Shown: positions 26,562 to 35,028 of the stretch, piece by piece
How positions within the stretch are numbered: position 1 is the stretch's first letter
Layout of the letters: every line of letters begins with the position of its first letter
Source: Syntrophaceae bacterium
GTDB taxonomy: Bacteria; Desulfobacterota; BSN033; UBA1163
DNA: 59,737 nucleotides
Assembly: GCA_013388635.1 (NCBI GenBank)
Contig: JACAEX010000011.1
Span: 1-59,737, forward strand
Reading direction: 5' to 3'
Notes under the pieces: model-generated
What the model was told of the DNA's origin: nothing
Databases searched by the model: none
What the model saw: the letters and a program-made list of their open reading frames with translations, nothing else
Translations under genes and position numbers: made by a program

Positions 26562-27365
26562 ATGCTACTTGTGATCGATGTGGGGAATACCAATACGGTT
26601 CTGGGGATCTATGATGGGGATGTCCTGGTCGATCATTGGCGCATCGGAACCGAGAGGGAGAGGACCGCAGATGAGTGGGGGATTCTCTTTAGGGATCTCT
26701 TCCTCTTCGACAGGATCGACACGAAAGACGTGGAAGGGCTGATCATCTCCTCGGTCGTTCCTCCGGTCCTCGATATGTTGCAGGAGATGGCGAAGCGATA
26801 TTTCCATGTCGAGCCCCTGATCGTCGGGCCAGGGATCAAGACCGGGATGCCGATCCTCTACGATAACCCCTCAGAGGTAGGAGCAGACCGGATTGTGAAT
26901 GCGATTGCTGCTTTCGAGCAGTACAGGAGATGTTTGATCGTCGTCGATTTTGGCACGGCGACCACCTTCGATTATATTTCATCAAAGGGAGAATATATCG
27001 GAGGCGCGATCGCTCCAGGCATCGGGATCTCTGCCGAGGCATTATTTCAGCAGACCTCCAAGCTTCCCCGGGTGGAGATCCTCAAGCCGAAAAGGGTCAT
27101 CGGGAAGAATACGATTCACAGTATGCAGTCCGGGATCTTTTTTGGATATGTGGGGTTGGTCGATGAAATTGTCAGACGGATGAAGCATGAGATGCGGTCC
27201 AATCCAAAGGTGATCGGCACGGGCGGTCTGGCGAGGCTGATCGCAGGCGAATCAGAGACCATTGAGGAGGTCAATGAGTTTTTGACTCTAAAAGGTCTGA
27301 AGATCATCTATGAGAGGAACCAGGTAAGAAAGAGGAAAGCCAAATTCCAAAATCCAAAATCTTAA
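26562..27365 (+). CDS. coaX: Type III pantothenate kinase
   Basis: A 267-residue ASKHA-fold kinase for the first step of CoA synthesis. Seen: [15 protein letters not shown] (phosphate loop), [26 protein letters not shown] and the GTGGLARLI stretch. The frame opens at GTG 26511, but the ATG at 26562 follows AGGAGG at 26552 and begins the usual [11 protein letters not shown]. It is the third gene of fusA-birA-coaX; birA-coaX pairing is widespread. Confidence 0.95.
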   Translation: MLLVIDVGNTNTVLGIYDGDVLVDHWRIGTERERTADEWGILFRDLFLFDRIDTKDVEGLIISSVVPPVLDMLQEMAKRYFHVEPLIVGPGIKTGMPILYDNPSEVGADRIVNAIAAFEQYRRCLIVVDFGTATTFDYISSKGEYIGGAIAPGIGISAEALFQQTSKLPRVEILKPKRVIGKNTIHSMQSGIFFGYVGLVDEIVRRMKHEMRSNPKVIGTGGLARLIAGESETIEEVNEFLTLKGLKIIYERNQVRKRKAKFQNPKS

Positions 27366-27425
27366 ATTTTGATATTTGAATTTTTGATTTAGCGTTTGAA
27401 TGTTGACATTTGAAATTAGAACCCT
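27340..27425. repeat. A/T-rich AAATCCAAAAT-type repeat between convergent genes
   Basis: The end of coaX and the following gap carry repeated CCAAAATCC/TTTGAATTTTTGA units similar to those at 4005-4047. The last codons of coaX are made from this repeat, which suggests the repeat extended the gene's C-terminus. Confidence 0.45.
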
Positions 27426-27435
27426 AAGCATTCCT

Positions 27436-28404
27436 TCAGCACGTTCGCCTCTTTTCTTCTTTGTACCATTCGACAAATCGCTTAATCCCTTCCTTTAAAG
27501 TCACCCTGGGATGGTATCCCAGCAGCCGCTTTGCCTTCGTGATATCGGCATAGGTGACGGAGACATCTCCGGGTTGAGCCCTTAGAATCTGGAGATGGGC
27601 CTTTTTGCCAAAGACCTCCTCGATCGAGGCGATCAGATCCCTAAGGGAGATGGTCTGGGCCTCGCCGAGATTATAAATCTCAAAACCTCTGTGGTGACGA
27701 AGGGTCGCGAGGATCCCCTCGATCAGATCGTCGATATAGGTATAGTCCCTTCGAGAGGAACCGTCTCCGTAAACAGGAATGGCTTCGCCTTGATCGATCA
27801 ATCGGGTGAATTTGTGGATCGCCATCTCCGGCCTCTGTCTCGGGCCATAGGCTGTAAAGATCCGGAGACAGGCGATGTTCATCCCGTAGAGATGATGGTA
27901 GGCATAACAGAGGAGCTCTCCAGCTCGCTTGGTCACGCCGTAGGGTGAGATCGGTTGGAGATGGAGATCCTCTTCAGAAAAAGGGACGCTTTGATTCTCT
28001 CCATAGACAGAGGAGGAAGAGGCGAAGATGAAATCCCTGACCTGATTCTCTTTGCAGGCTTCCAGGAGGACGATCGTGCCCCTGATGTTGACATCCTGGT
28101 AAAGGAGAGGATCTGTGAGCGAAGGCCTCACCCCGGCCCTCGCAGCCAGGTGAACGATCCAGTCGATCCTCTCTTTTTTGAAGACCTCGCGGAGATGTTG
28201 GTCGTTTCGAATATCACCGGTGATGAGCTCGAACCGTCCTGGAAATTTTTCAACCATCCCTTTCACATTTCTGATTTTGATCTCCGGGTCGTAGAAGTTG
28301 TCGAAGTTGTCGAAGCAGATCGTGCGGTGTCCCTCTCTCAGAAGGCGCTCGCAGAGATGGGATCCGATGAAGCCAGCTCCTCCGGTCACCAGGACAGTCG
28401 ACAT
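27436..28404 (-). CDS. NAD-dependent nucleotide-sugar epimerase (UDP-glucuronate 4-epimerase-like)
   Basis: A 322-residue extended SDR. The NAD site is GGAGFIGSH, the catalytic motif SPYGVTKRAGE (YxxxK) and the sugar-binding region RIFTAYGPRQRPEMAIHKF. The stretch FDNFDNFYDPEIK is typical of UDP-glucuronate or UDP-glucose 4-epimerases. The frame opens at 28464, but the ATG at 28404 directly precedes the dinucleotide motif and follows AGAGGAGGGGAGG. It supplies a sugar for surface polysaccharide; no such cluster is adjacent. Confidence 0.9.
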   Translation of the reverse strand: MSTVLVTGGAGFIGSHLCERLLREGHRTICFDNFDNFYDPEIKIRNVKGMVEKFPGRFELITGDIRNDQHLREVFKKERIDWIVHLAARAGVRPSLTDPLLYQDVNIRGTIVLLEACKENQVRDFIFASSSSVYGENQSVPFSEEDLHLQPISPYGVTKRAGELLCYAYHHLYGMNIACLRIFTAYGPRQRPEMAIHKFTRLIDQGEAIPVYGDGSSRRDYTYIDDLIEGILATLRHHRGFEIYNLGEAQTISLRDLIASIEEVFGKKAHLQILRAQPGDVSVTYADITKAKRLLGYHPRVTLKEGIKRFVEWYKEEKRRTC

Positions 28405-28483
28405 ACCCCTCCCCTCCTCTCCACGGGATGAACCATTATTGACGATAGAAGTCCTCTTTGTCAAATTGTAACCGATCCCGAGG

Positions 28484-28576
28484 GTGATGCGTCACCGAGG
28501 CGCGGAGGAAAACCGCCATCGGGCGGGGACATCCCCGCCCGATTCTGGGAAGTTTCCACGGAGGAGCAAGGGATTA
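28484..28576 (+). repeat. Dispersed hairpin repeat, copy B
   Basis: Same block order as copies A and C: GATGCGTCACCGAGG, the hairpin ATCGGGCGGGG/CCCCGCCCGAT (28518-28543, 11-bp stem, four-base loop), then TGGGAAGTTTCCACGGAGG and AAGGGATT. It reads toward the plus-strand gene at 28688. Confidence 0.85.
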
Positions 28577-28687
28577 CTCCATGAAGTCGATTCATCTTGA
28601 CAAGACCGGTTGCTTTGGATATACGTAGCCAAAAACTCAATTTTTCTCATTGCGGAGGCGAAGAAAAGCTGAGATAGGAGGTGTGCG

Positions 28688-29524
28688 ATGAAAGCGGCAT
28701 TTACTCTGATCCCGTCGGAATCGAGAAGATTGATTGCAAAGGCTGTGGTGCAGATGGAGGAGATCAGGATTGCAAAGAAGAAGGCCTACATCATCCTCTG
28801 CGGTGGCACAACGAACGGCTATATCGCCCAGGAGCTCCTCGGAAGGAAGGAGATTGAACCCCAACGATTTACGGCGGGCACCAATACGCATAGACTCCTC
28901 TGTGTTACCGATGCGGATAAGCGAATCCCCTTTCCGATCGTCCTTCATAAGGGAGAGTTGTCCTCGAAGACGATCCCCGAGGCATTACAGGACTTTCATA
29001 TCGAGACCGTTCTGATCAAGGGCGCCAATGCCGTCGATCCTGAAGGAAACGTGGGGGTGATCACTTCGGGTTTCGATGGTGGGACGGTTGCAGCCTCGAT
29101 CGGAACCGTGACCTCTCAGGGATTGAAATACATCTTCCCTGTGGGGCTGGAGAAGCTGGTCGCCTCGGTCAAAGAGGCCTCGGCCTGGACAGGAGCCAAG
29201 ACCCTCGATTATTCGATGGGAGCCGATTTCGGGATGTATTGCATTCCTAATGGGATCGTCGTGACAGAGATTGAGGCGTTTAAGATATTGGCCAACGTAG
29301 AGGCCAAACATGTCGCCTCCGGAGGCATCGGGGAGTCGGCTGGTGCAGTGGTTTTGGTGATCAAGGGAGAAGAGGCGAATGTGAAAAAGGCGATCTCAAT
29401 TGTCGAATCGATCAAGGGCGAACCCGTCATAAAGGGATTTAAGGGGACGTGCGAACTATGTCGGTATGCCTGTAAGTTTGCGGGAAAGAAGGTGTCCGAA
29501 CTTCCGAAATGGCTGACCGATTGA
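28688..29524 (+). CDS. Conserved-looking protein with C-terminal CxxCxxxC, unknown function
   Basis: I do not recognise a named family in this 278-residue soluble protein. An N-terminal alpha/beta part has YIILCGGTTNGYIAQELLG and a glycine-rich middle has GVITSGFDGGTVAASIGTVTSQGLKYIFPVGLEK. The end carries CELCRYACKFAGKK, a possible metal or Fe-S site. There is no signal peptide. The start is an ATG after GGAGGTGTGCG. The pattern (sugar-isomerase or lactate-racemase-like glycine loops) hints at a nucleotide or sugar ligand, but this is a guess. Confidence 0.8.
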   Translation: MKAAFTLIPSESRRLIAKAVVQMEEIRIAKKKAYIILCGGTTNGYIAQELLGRKEIEPQRFTAGTNTHRLLCVTDADKRIPFPIVLHKGELSSKTIPEALQDFHIETVLIKGANAVDPEGNVGVITSGFDGGTVAASIGTVTSQGLKYIFPVGLEKLVASVKEASAWTGAKTLDYSMGADFGMYCIPNGIVVTEIEAFKILANVEAKHVASGGIGESAGAVVLVIKGEEANVKKAISIVESIKGEPVIKGFKGTCELCRYACKFAGKKVSELPKWLTD

Positions 29525-29561
29525 CCCGGACGGGAAGAAGGAGAGGGCCGATTTGGCTGAG

Positions 29562-30314
29562 TTAAACCCTGCCCGTGATCATGGATCTGGTCTCCCCCCA
29601 GTTTTTCTTGATGAAGAGGGCAAAATAGATGTGGCCGATGAGGCCGGCGATCAGCGTGGCTGAGAAGAAGCCGTGGAGAAGGCGACCGTAAAAGATGAAG
29701 TCCCAGCCGATGCCGAAGAGGGAAAGAGGAAGAAGCTCCCGAAGAGGCTTCCAGATCAGAGATCCGGTCAGGATGATGAGAAAGAGATTTCCTGTCACTG
29801 CCCAGTGAAAGAATATCTGCCCCGGATGGTATTTTGAAGTGGATGGATAGGCCCCGGAAAGACCGAAGAAGTTCTTAAGGATAAGGAGAAGCCGCTTCAT
29901 CTCCGTTCGATCGATCACCATGGGGTTGGGCCGGTTGGCGATGAAGCTCTCATAGATGATGTGAGAGGCGATTCCCACCAGAAGGAGGCTAGCTCCCCAG
30001 GAATGCCAGAAGAACCATCGAGAAGGCGTTCCTTCAAGAAGAGGAAGTTTTTTGGGTTGGTAGATCATCCATCCAGAGACGATCAGGATCATCACCGCGA
30101 TGCTGTTGACCCAGTGAAAGATCCTCTGGAAGAGGGTGTAGCGCTCCACTTCCTCTTTTGGAGAGGAGGGAATGGCTCGGCCTTTAGGAAGATCGGTGGG
30201 AAGGGGTTGACGAAAAGCCCTCCGGCTGGCGTGAACAATGCAAAAGATCAATCCGGAGATCAGGAGAGCCCAGAAGATCCGGTCGTCGAGACGGAAAAGA
30301 TTATAATCCGCCAT
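29562..30314 (-). CDS. Cytochrome b-type membrane anchor
   Basis: A 250-residue membrane protein with about five hydrophobic spans. Histidines that may bind heme b are seen in RIFHWVNSIAVMILIVSGW, FFWHSWGASLLL, IFFHWAVTGN and RLLHGFFSATLIAGLIGHIYFALF. This is the pattern of formate-dehydrogenase gamma-type cytochromes that pass electrons to quinone. The frame opens inside the AOR gene at 30440; the ATG at 30314 gives a 32-bp gap and a normal N-terminus. It is the last gene of the AOR operon. Confidence 0.85.
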   Translation of the reverse strand: MADYNLFRLDDRIFWALLISGLIFCIVHASRRAFRQPLPTDLPKGRAIPSSPKEEVERYTLFQRIFHWVNSIAVMILIVSGWMIYQPKKLPLLEGTPSRWFFWHSWGASLLLVGIASHIIYESFIANRPNPMVIDRTEMKRLLLILKNFFGLSGAYPSTSKYHPGQIFFHWAVTGNLFLIILTGSLIWKPLRELLPLSLFGIGWDFIFYGRLLHGFFSATLIAGLIGHIYFALFIKKNWGETRSMITGRV

Positions 30315-30346
30315 GGTCAAGCCAGGAAAGGAGGTGGATTCGCCGG

Positions 30347-32368
30347 TCAAGACCTCCTCCTTTTCAAACCTTCTGCCACCTCTTTCAAACCCAGGCGTTC
30401 CAATGTGGTTCCTGTAGGAGTGCCTGTTCTGGGGTCCCATCCCATGAGCCGATAATATTGGCTCTTGGATCGCTCCAGATCCTCCCGATGGTATCTTCGC
30501 CCTCCTGCATCCTCTTTTTCGAAATAGAGGTCGTGGAGAATATCGTCCTTTCGCGTCCGGCCGTCTCTCACTGCCAGGGCCCTTTCGAGGGTGCAGAGCA
30601 TCTCAGCCTTTTGGTAGGACTCCTCCTCGTTCATCTCCAAACCGGTCACCGCAGAGAAGAGTTTCGATTCAAGCGTTGTGTCACCCACATGGTCTGCCGA
30701 GTTGGCATTGAAAAGGTAGGGGAAAAGAATGTCGCATACAATGTAGCTGTCCTTGAGCATGGAATGTTCATAATACCGCTTTACAATAGGAGCAGCCCAT
30801 GTCCAATCAAGGCTCTTCCCATCCGGCTGAATGAACTCGGCAGCCTTCTCCGAACCATAGACCGCCTTCATCACGGGTTTCAGAACAGGGATGATCTTTT
30901 CTGGAACAGCGGTCAGTGCGTTTTGGCCAACGGTGAAGGCCGCTCCCCAGAGCATGGAGATGAAGCTGTGCGAGACCAAGGCGTCCCGGTTGTCGAGGGC
31001 CCACATCAAGGCCAGGGGCGGAACCGCATATCCTGTTGGGAACCCCCCTAAGTAGACCCAATGTTCTCGAAAACCCCCGAACTTCCCCGCACGGGGATAA
31101 TAGAGCCACGACAGTTTCTCGGCCTTCCCTCCAAGCTTGGCAGCGGCTCGCTGTCCTCCCTCGGCCAGGATGTCACCAAAGCCCTCGCGCTCGGCTATCT
31201 TGTGCAAAAGCCTGGAGATAAAGTTCCAGGATCCGATCTCCTTGAGAGGCAGGCCGGTCTGCTCCTCTGTAATCAGTTTCTCCCTGTAACAATCTGAGAG
31301 CCAGGGGATGATCGCCATCAATTCGTAGGCATTGATTCCATAGAGGTCTGCCAGCTTGCCAGCCTGCCAGGTGATTTTACTATACCCTTTTTCAGGCTGA
31401 TGGATCATGGACTCCAAGTACATATAGGATTGGGCGCAGAAGGCTACGCCGTGGGTGATGTCAGGTCCCTTCACATGAGACCGGCACGAGACCGGACAGG
31501 CGAAACAGCCATCCGGGGTCTGTGAGTATTGGGAAGAGGGGTCATGACAGAGGTCGAGGAGCTCGCCCGGAAGAAGGGAGAGGCTTCCCCTGCCGTAACC
31601 TCCGCCCCAGATGTTATATTTGAACCCCCTTTCTTCAGGCTCATAGGGGTTGGAGCGAAGCGATTTTCGGGAGAAGAGCTTATGAATGGTTGCGGTGATC
31701 TCCATCAGTTCCTTTGGCCTGGCCACAGTGACCGAACCAGTGCCTCGAACGGCTATGGCCTTCAGATTCTTTGAACCCATGACACCACCGAACCCTCCCT
31801 GGCCTGAGGCATCTCCAGAGTCGGTCAGGATGGAGGCGATACGGCTTCGATTCTCACCAGCCCTTCCAATGACCATCACCCGGGTCTTATTCCCGTGAAG
31901 CTTCCAGATCGCCCTCTGGGCCTGGTAGGTATCCAGGCCCCAGAGACGGCTGGCGTCGAGGATCTCCGCCCTTTTATCGGTGATCCAGAGGTAGACCGGA
32001 TTCGAGGCCCTTCCCTGAATGATCAGGGCATCGTAGCCAGCCCATTTCAATTCCGGAGCCCAGTGGCCTCCAACACCAGAGCGGCAGAAGGATTCAGTAG
32101 GAGCGGCCTGGGGAGATTTTCCAAGGACCATGAACCTTCCAGAGGTGGGCGCCAGAGTGCCCTGGAGAGGGCCGGTTGCGAAGATCAGGCGGTTTTCTGG
32201 ATCGAAGGCCCCAACCTCTGGCGGCACCTCATCCCAACAGATCTTCGCTCCGAGGCCACGGCCTCCTAAAAATTTTGGCACATAGTCAAAAGTTGAGACC
32301 TCTGAAATCCTTCGGTCGGTCAGGTCAACCCTGAGGATCCTCCCAACCCATCCACCCGGTTTCCTCAT
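30347..32368 (-). CDS. AOR-family tungsten aldehyde:ferredoxin oxidoreductase
   Basis: A 673-residue protein of the aldehyde ferredoxin oxidoreductase family. Seen: the N-terminal GGWVGRILRVDLT and GGRGLGAKICWDE typical of the pterin-binding domain, GFGGVMGSKNLKAIAVRG, the 4Fe-4S ligands in CFACPVSC and a later Cys in DSYIVCDILFP. It would hold a bis-pyranopterin tungsten cofactor and oxidise an aldehyde or reduce an acid. It has no signal peptide. It is adjacent to the ferredoxin (1-bp gap) and cytochrome b, suggesting a three-subunit membrane-bound enzyme. The exact substrate is unknown. Confidence 0.92.
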   Translation of the reverse strand: MRKPGGWVGRILRVDLTDRRISEVSTFDYVPKFLGGRGLGAKICWDEVPPEVGAFDPENRLIFATGPLQGTLAPTSGRFMVLGKSPQAAPTESFCRSGVGGHWAPELKWAGYDALIIQGRASNPVYLWITDKRAEILDASRLWGLDTYQAQRAIWKLHGNKTRVMVIGRAGENRSRIASILTDSGDASGQGGFGGVMGSKNLKAIAVRGTGSVTVARPKELMEITATIHKLFSRKSLRSNPYEPEERGFKYNIWGGGYGRGSLSLLPGELLDLCHDPSSQYSQTPDGCFACPVSCRSHVKGPDITHGVAFCAQSYMYLESMIHQPEKGYSKITWQAGKLADLYGINAYELMAIIPWLSDCYREKLITEEQTGLPLKEIGSWNFISRLLHKIAEREGFGDILAEGGQRAAAKLGGKAEKLSWLYYPRAGKFGGFREHWVYLGGFPTGYAVPPLALMWALDNRDALVSHSFISMLWGAAFTVGQNALTAVPEKIIPVLKPVMKAVYGSEKAAEFIQPDGKSLDWTWAAPIVKRYYEHSMLKDSYIVCDILFPYLFNANSADHVGDTTLESKLFSAVTGLEMNEEESYQKAEMLCTLERALAVRDGRTRKDDILHDLYFEKEDAGGRRYHREDLERSKSQYYRLMGWDPRTGTPTGTTLERLGLKEVAEGLKRRRS

Positions 32369-32369
32369 C

Positions 32370-32975
32370 TCAGTCCTCTTTGATCACAGGATAGCCGACC
32401 AGCAGCCCCCTCTCTGATCGCTCCAGGCGAAGGACTCCGAGGGGGCAGAACTTGACACATTGAGGTTCTCCGAAGCAGAGGTGGCATTTGATCGTCCTCT
32501 TTTTCTCTTCATCGAACCTCGGTCGGGAGGGCTTGAAATACTGGCTGCAGGCCTCGACACATCTCCGGCAACCAATACAAACCCTTTCATCAATGATGCG
32601 GGCATCAGTGCCTTTTTGTCGTTCTATTTGCAGGGCTGTTACAGGACAGGCCTTCAGACAGGGAGGGTCTGCACACTGGTGGCATACCTTTGGTTGATAC
32701 TCTCCCCGGAGGTACTCTTTTTCCAAGATGATCCGTGACAGAGAGGCAGAATTTCTTCCTTCGCTGTTGAAATTGGCGCAGACGATCTCACAGATGCGGC
32801 ATCCTGAACAGAGGGACCGATCTGCGAGGATGACCGCCTTGGCCAGAGCGACCTTCTGACCATTGGGGAACGTAAGGATTTGGAGAAATTTCCCGATGGT
32901 GGTGATGCTTGCGAGACCGATCGCCCCGAGCGTGAAACCCTTCAGCACCGTTCTTCGTTCAACTTCTCTGGTCAT
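32370..32975 (-). CDS. Four-cluster ferredoxin subunit with Tat-like N-terminus
   Basis: A 201-residue DMSO-reductase-B-type electron-transfer protein with 16 Cys in four sets: CSGCRICEIVC, CHQCADPPCLKACP, CIGCRRCVEAC and CHLCFGEPQCVKFCP. The N-terminus MTREVERRTVLKGFTLGAIGLASITTIG has a twin-arginine motif followed by a hydrophobic segment. It would link the AOR enzyme to the cytochrome b. Whether it is exported or anchored with its clusters inside is open. Confidence 0.9.
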   Translation of the reverse strand: MTREVERRTVLKGFTLGAIGLASITTIGKFLQILTFPNGQKVALAKAVILADRSLCSGCRICEIVCANFNSEGRNSASLSRIILEKEYLRGEYQPKVCHQCADPPCLKACPVTALQIERQKGTDARIIDERVCIGCRRCVEACSQYFKPSRPRFDEEKKRTIKCHLCFGEPQCVKFCPLGVLRLERSERGLLVGYPVIKED

Positions 32976-33416
32976 TTATACCGAGCTCTCAGATCGAAAG
33001 GGTGGCTGCAATCGGGTGGCCGGAGGCGAGAAGTAGGGCCTTGTGGGAAGGGGGCCAAAGGATTCGCCGGTTTCTTTAATGACGAGCTTGTAGTAGTATT
33101 TCGATTCGCTCCCCATGCTCTTATCGACATACTCATAACTGTTCTTATCAGGGGTCAGGGGAACGATCGCCACCTCCTGGTAAGGACCTTCTTCAAAGGT
33201 GTCCGCCCGGAGGATCTGGACGGAGCTTCCGGCTTTAAATTGGGATTTTGTTTTCCAGGTCAGCATGGCAGCCCGGTAGAGGGGCTGAAGTTTGAAATCG
33301 ACAATGGTTGGGTCTGCCTTCTGAGACCAAGAATCACTTGCTGGAATAAGCGTGATGACGAGAAGAATGAAGGAGACGAATGCAAACATACCCTTATCCA
33401 TGCTACCTCTGTCCAT
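32976..33416 (-). CDS. Small exported FN3-like protein
   Basis: A 146-residue protein with a Sec signal (hydrophobic residues about 10-24, cleavage near SWS/Q) and a single beta-rich domain resembling fibronectin type III (VDFKLQPLYRAAMLTWKT ... YYYKLVIKETGESFGP). The function is unknown. It directly abuts the ferredoxin gene and belongs to the same operon, so it may be a periplasmic accessory of the AOR complex. Confidence 0.75.
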   Translation of the reverse strand: MDRGSMDKGMFAFVSFILLVITLIPASDSWSQKADPTIVDFKLQPLYRAAMLTWKTKSQFKAGSSVQILRADTFEEGPYQEVAIVPLTPDKNSYEYVDKSMGSESKYYYKLVIKETGESFGPLPTRPYFSPPATRLQPPFRSESSV

Positions 33417-33446
33417 GATTCACTCCCCACGGTTCCATTTTTTGAA

Positions 33447-33478
33447 GAATCCCCCCTTCCTTCAGGAAGGGGGGATTC
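33447..33478. repeat. Perfect 14-bp stem-loop between DUF362 and FN3 genes
   Basis: GAATCCCCCCTTCC, a TTCA loop and the perfect complement. No run of T follows on either strand, so it is not a standard terminator; it may stabilise or separate the DUF362 mRNA from the downstream genes, or be a small dispersed palindrome. Confidence 0.7.
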
Positions 33479-33489
33479 GGGATGGCAGG

Positions 33490-34674
33490 TCAGCCTAAGA
33501 CGAGCTTGATGTCGTCATCCTTTTTTGCATATCCCACTCCGACCTTAACGGCCTGGAGGATCTGTTTCTGGTACCAGGCATACATGCCGATCTTGTTTTG
33601 AGCCATGTTGGGATACCATTCCTGAAGGATCTTTATTCCCATCACATCATTGGCCACCTGGTCTCCAGAAGCAAGGATCATCCCAGGCTTGACCTGTTCG
33701 CCATGGGAGGGGCCGCCGCTGATAAAGGACCTTCGACCGTCCATGATGATCAGATCCGGCCGGATCGGCAGATTGATCTCGGCCGCGGCAGGGGCGACGA
33801 AGATGTGGTTGAAGGTATGGAGCTGGGCTCCTCGGTCAGCTCGGTGAAGAAGTCCGACAGAGAGTTTCAGGCTCATCGTAATCCCGCCGAGGAAGTGGGT
33901 CTTCATCACCGGGGTGTAGATGATCTTGTCGTAATTTCTCAGATCCTCGGGATAACCGACTGTGCCATCGCCGCCTCCGAACTTGCCGAGGAACTCCGCC
34001 TTGGCATTGCGGATATTCATCCACTTGAACTTCTCCCAGTTCTTGAGAGTGGTCTTGGTGCGGCTGCACACGCTATCGTAGCCGACCTTCTTAATCACCC
34101 GGTCGGTCGGCCCCCAGGGGCCGCAGGTATCAGCCACAGTCAGATTCTCATATCCTTCATCTTTGAGAACGGTGATCAAGGCCTCCAGGAACTCGGGGTC
34201 TGTCCCACCTCCGGGCCAGGGGTCAGCCGTATTCATGTTGGGTTTGATCAGGATCCTGTCCGTTTTTTTGAGCGACTTTCCAAATCCTCCGATCAATCTG
34301 ACCACCTTCTTGATATCTCCCTTCAAGTCCTTATCCAGGGGGGTTGCCATGATCATTCCGAGCAGGGATTTACCCCCTTCGGCATACCAGTTCTCGTGGA
34401 GGTGGGACCAGTTGACCGGCTTTCCATCGTTGATAAATTGCTCAGGTTTTTTCAAAAAATAGTCTTCCGGAAGAGGGGCGTTCTTCCTGAACTCCCCGAA
34501 TTGCATCAGCTGGCTGTCCCGCATCCTCCAGACGCCTTCGTGAGCAGGGACATCCAGATCAGGAACTCCATGAGCTCGACCTGGCCCCATCAGGCCCAGA
34601 GCAGCGACTCCAGCGCCGCAGTACTTTGCCACTTGCTCGAAGAATTTCCTTCGGGAAATTTCCTTAGAGCTCAT
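33490..34674 (-). CDS. Tat-exported DUF362 protein
   Basis: A 394-residue protein that starts with a twin-arginine signal (SRRKFFEQVAKYCGAGVAALGLMG, cleavage near AHG). The rest matches the DUF362 fold: RILIKPNMNTADPWPGGGTDP, VADTCGPWGPTD and MKTHFLGGITMSLKLSVGLL. DUF362 proteins often carry Fe-S clusters, but this one lacks a ferredoxin-like Cys set (only isolated Cys are present). It is the first gene of the redox operon and follows a strong promoter. Its biochemical role is unknown. Confidence 0.88.
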   Translation of the reverse strand: MSSKEISRRKFFEQVAKYCGAGVAALGLMGPGRAHGVPDLDVPAHEGVWRMRDSQLMQFGEFRKNAPLPEDYFLKKPEQFINDGKPVNWSHLHENWYAEGGKSLLGMIMATPLDKDLKGDIKKVVRLIGGFGKSLKKTDRILIKPNMNTADPWPGGGTDPEFLEALITVLKDEGYENLTVADTCGPWGPTDRVIKKVGYDSVCSRTKTTLKNWEKFKWMNIRNAKAEFLGKFGGGDGTVGYPEDLRNYDKIIYTPVMKTHFLGGITMSLKLSVGLLHRADRGAQLHTFNHIFVAPAAAEINLPIRPDLIIMDGRRSFISGGPSHGEQVKPGMILASGDQVANDVMGIKILQEWYPNMAQNKIGMYAWYQKQILQAVKVGVGYAKKDDDIKLVLG

Positions 34675-35028
34675 CGTCCTTCCTCCTTTCTGAAGGTCAG
34701 GGTTAAAGTGGGTCCCATTACCTCATCTGCCGACAATCAAAGAGACTGGTCGCATCCCTCCTTTCTTTTCGTGTTTTCTCCAACTGAATTCAAACCGATC
34801 AGCGTCCCTGAAGGAGATCAGGGAAGCCTCAAACCATTTAGGTTTTGGAGAGATTGGACATAAACCGGATGCCATGAAAATTTATCTACATCTATATACA
34901 AAAGGGTTGGGGTTGTCAAGACAAAACCGGGTGTTGTCTCTTCTTCTTACCCGCCTTCGCAGAAAACCATGCCCTGGCTACGAATCAATATTCCATCGCT
35001 CGGCGATGGCATTCTTCATAGGATGGCA
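34675..35028. other. Intergenic region with the redox-operon promoter
   Basis: A 354-bp gap between the cyclase gene and the DUF362 gene, both on the minus strand. It holds the promoter at 34891-34919 and a short hairpin CCATCGC/GCGATGG near 34992-35009. Nothing else was recognised. Confidence 0.6.
34891..34919 (-). promoter_or_regulatory. Strong sigma-70-type promoter for the AOR operon
   Basis: On the minus strand a perfect TTGACA (34919-34914) and TATAGA (34896-34891) are separated by 17 bp. The RNA leader to the DUF362 start would be about 210 nt. Confidence 0.75.

Noticed and set aside
33598-34863. 421-codon plus-strand frame opposite the DUF362 gene
   Set aside because: It is a long shadow frame; the opposite strand has a Tat signal and clear DUF362 motifs.
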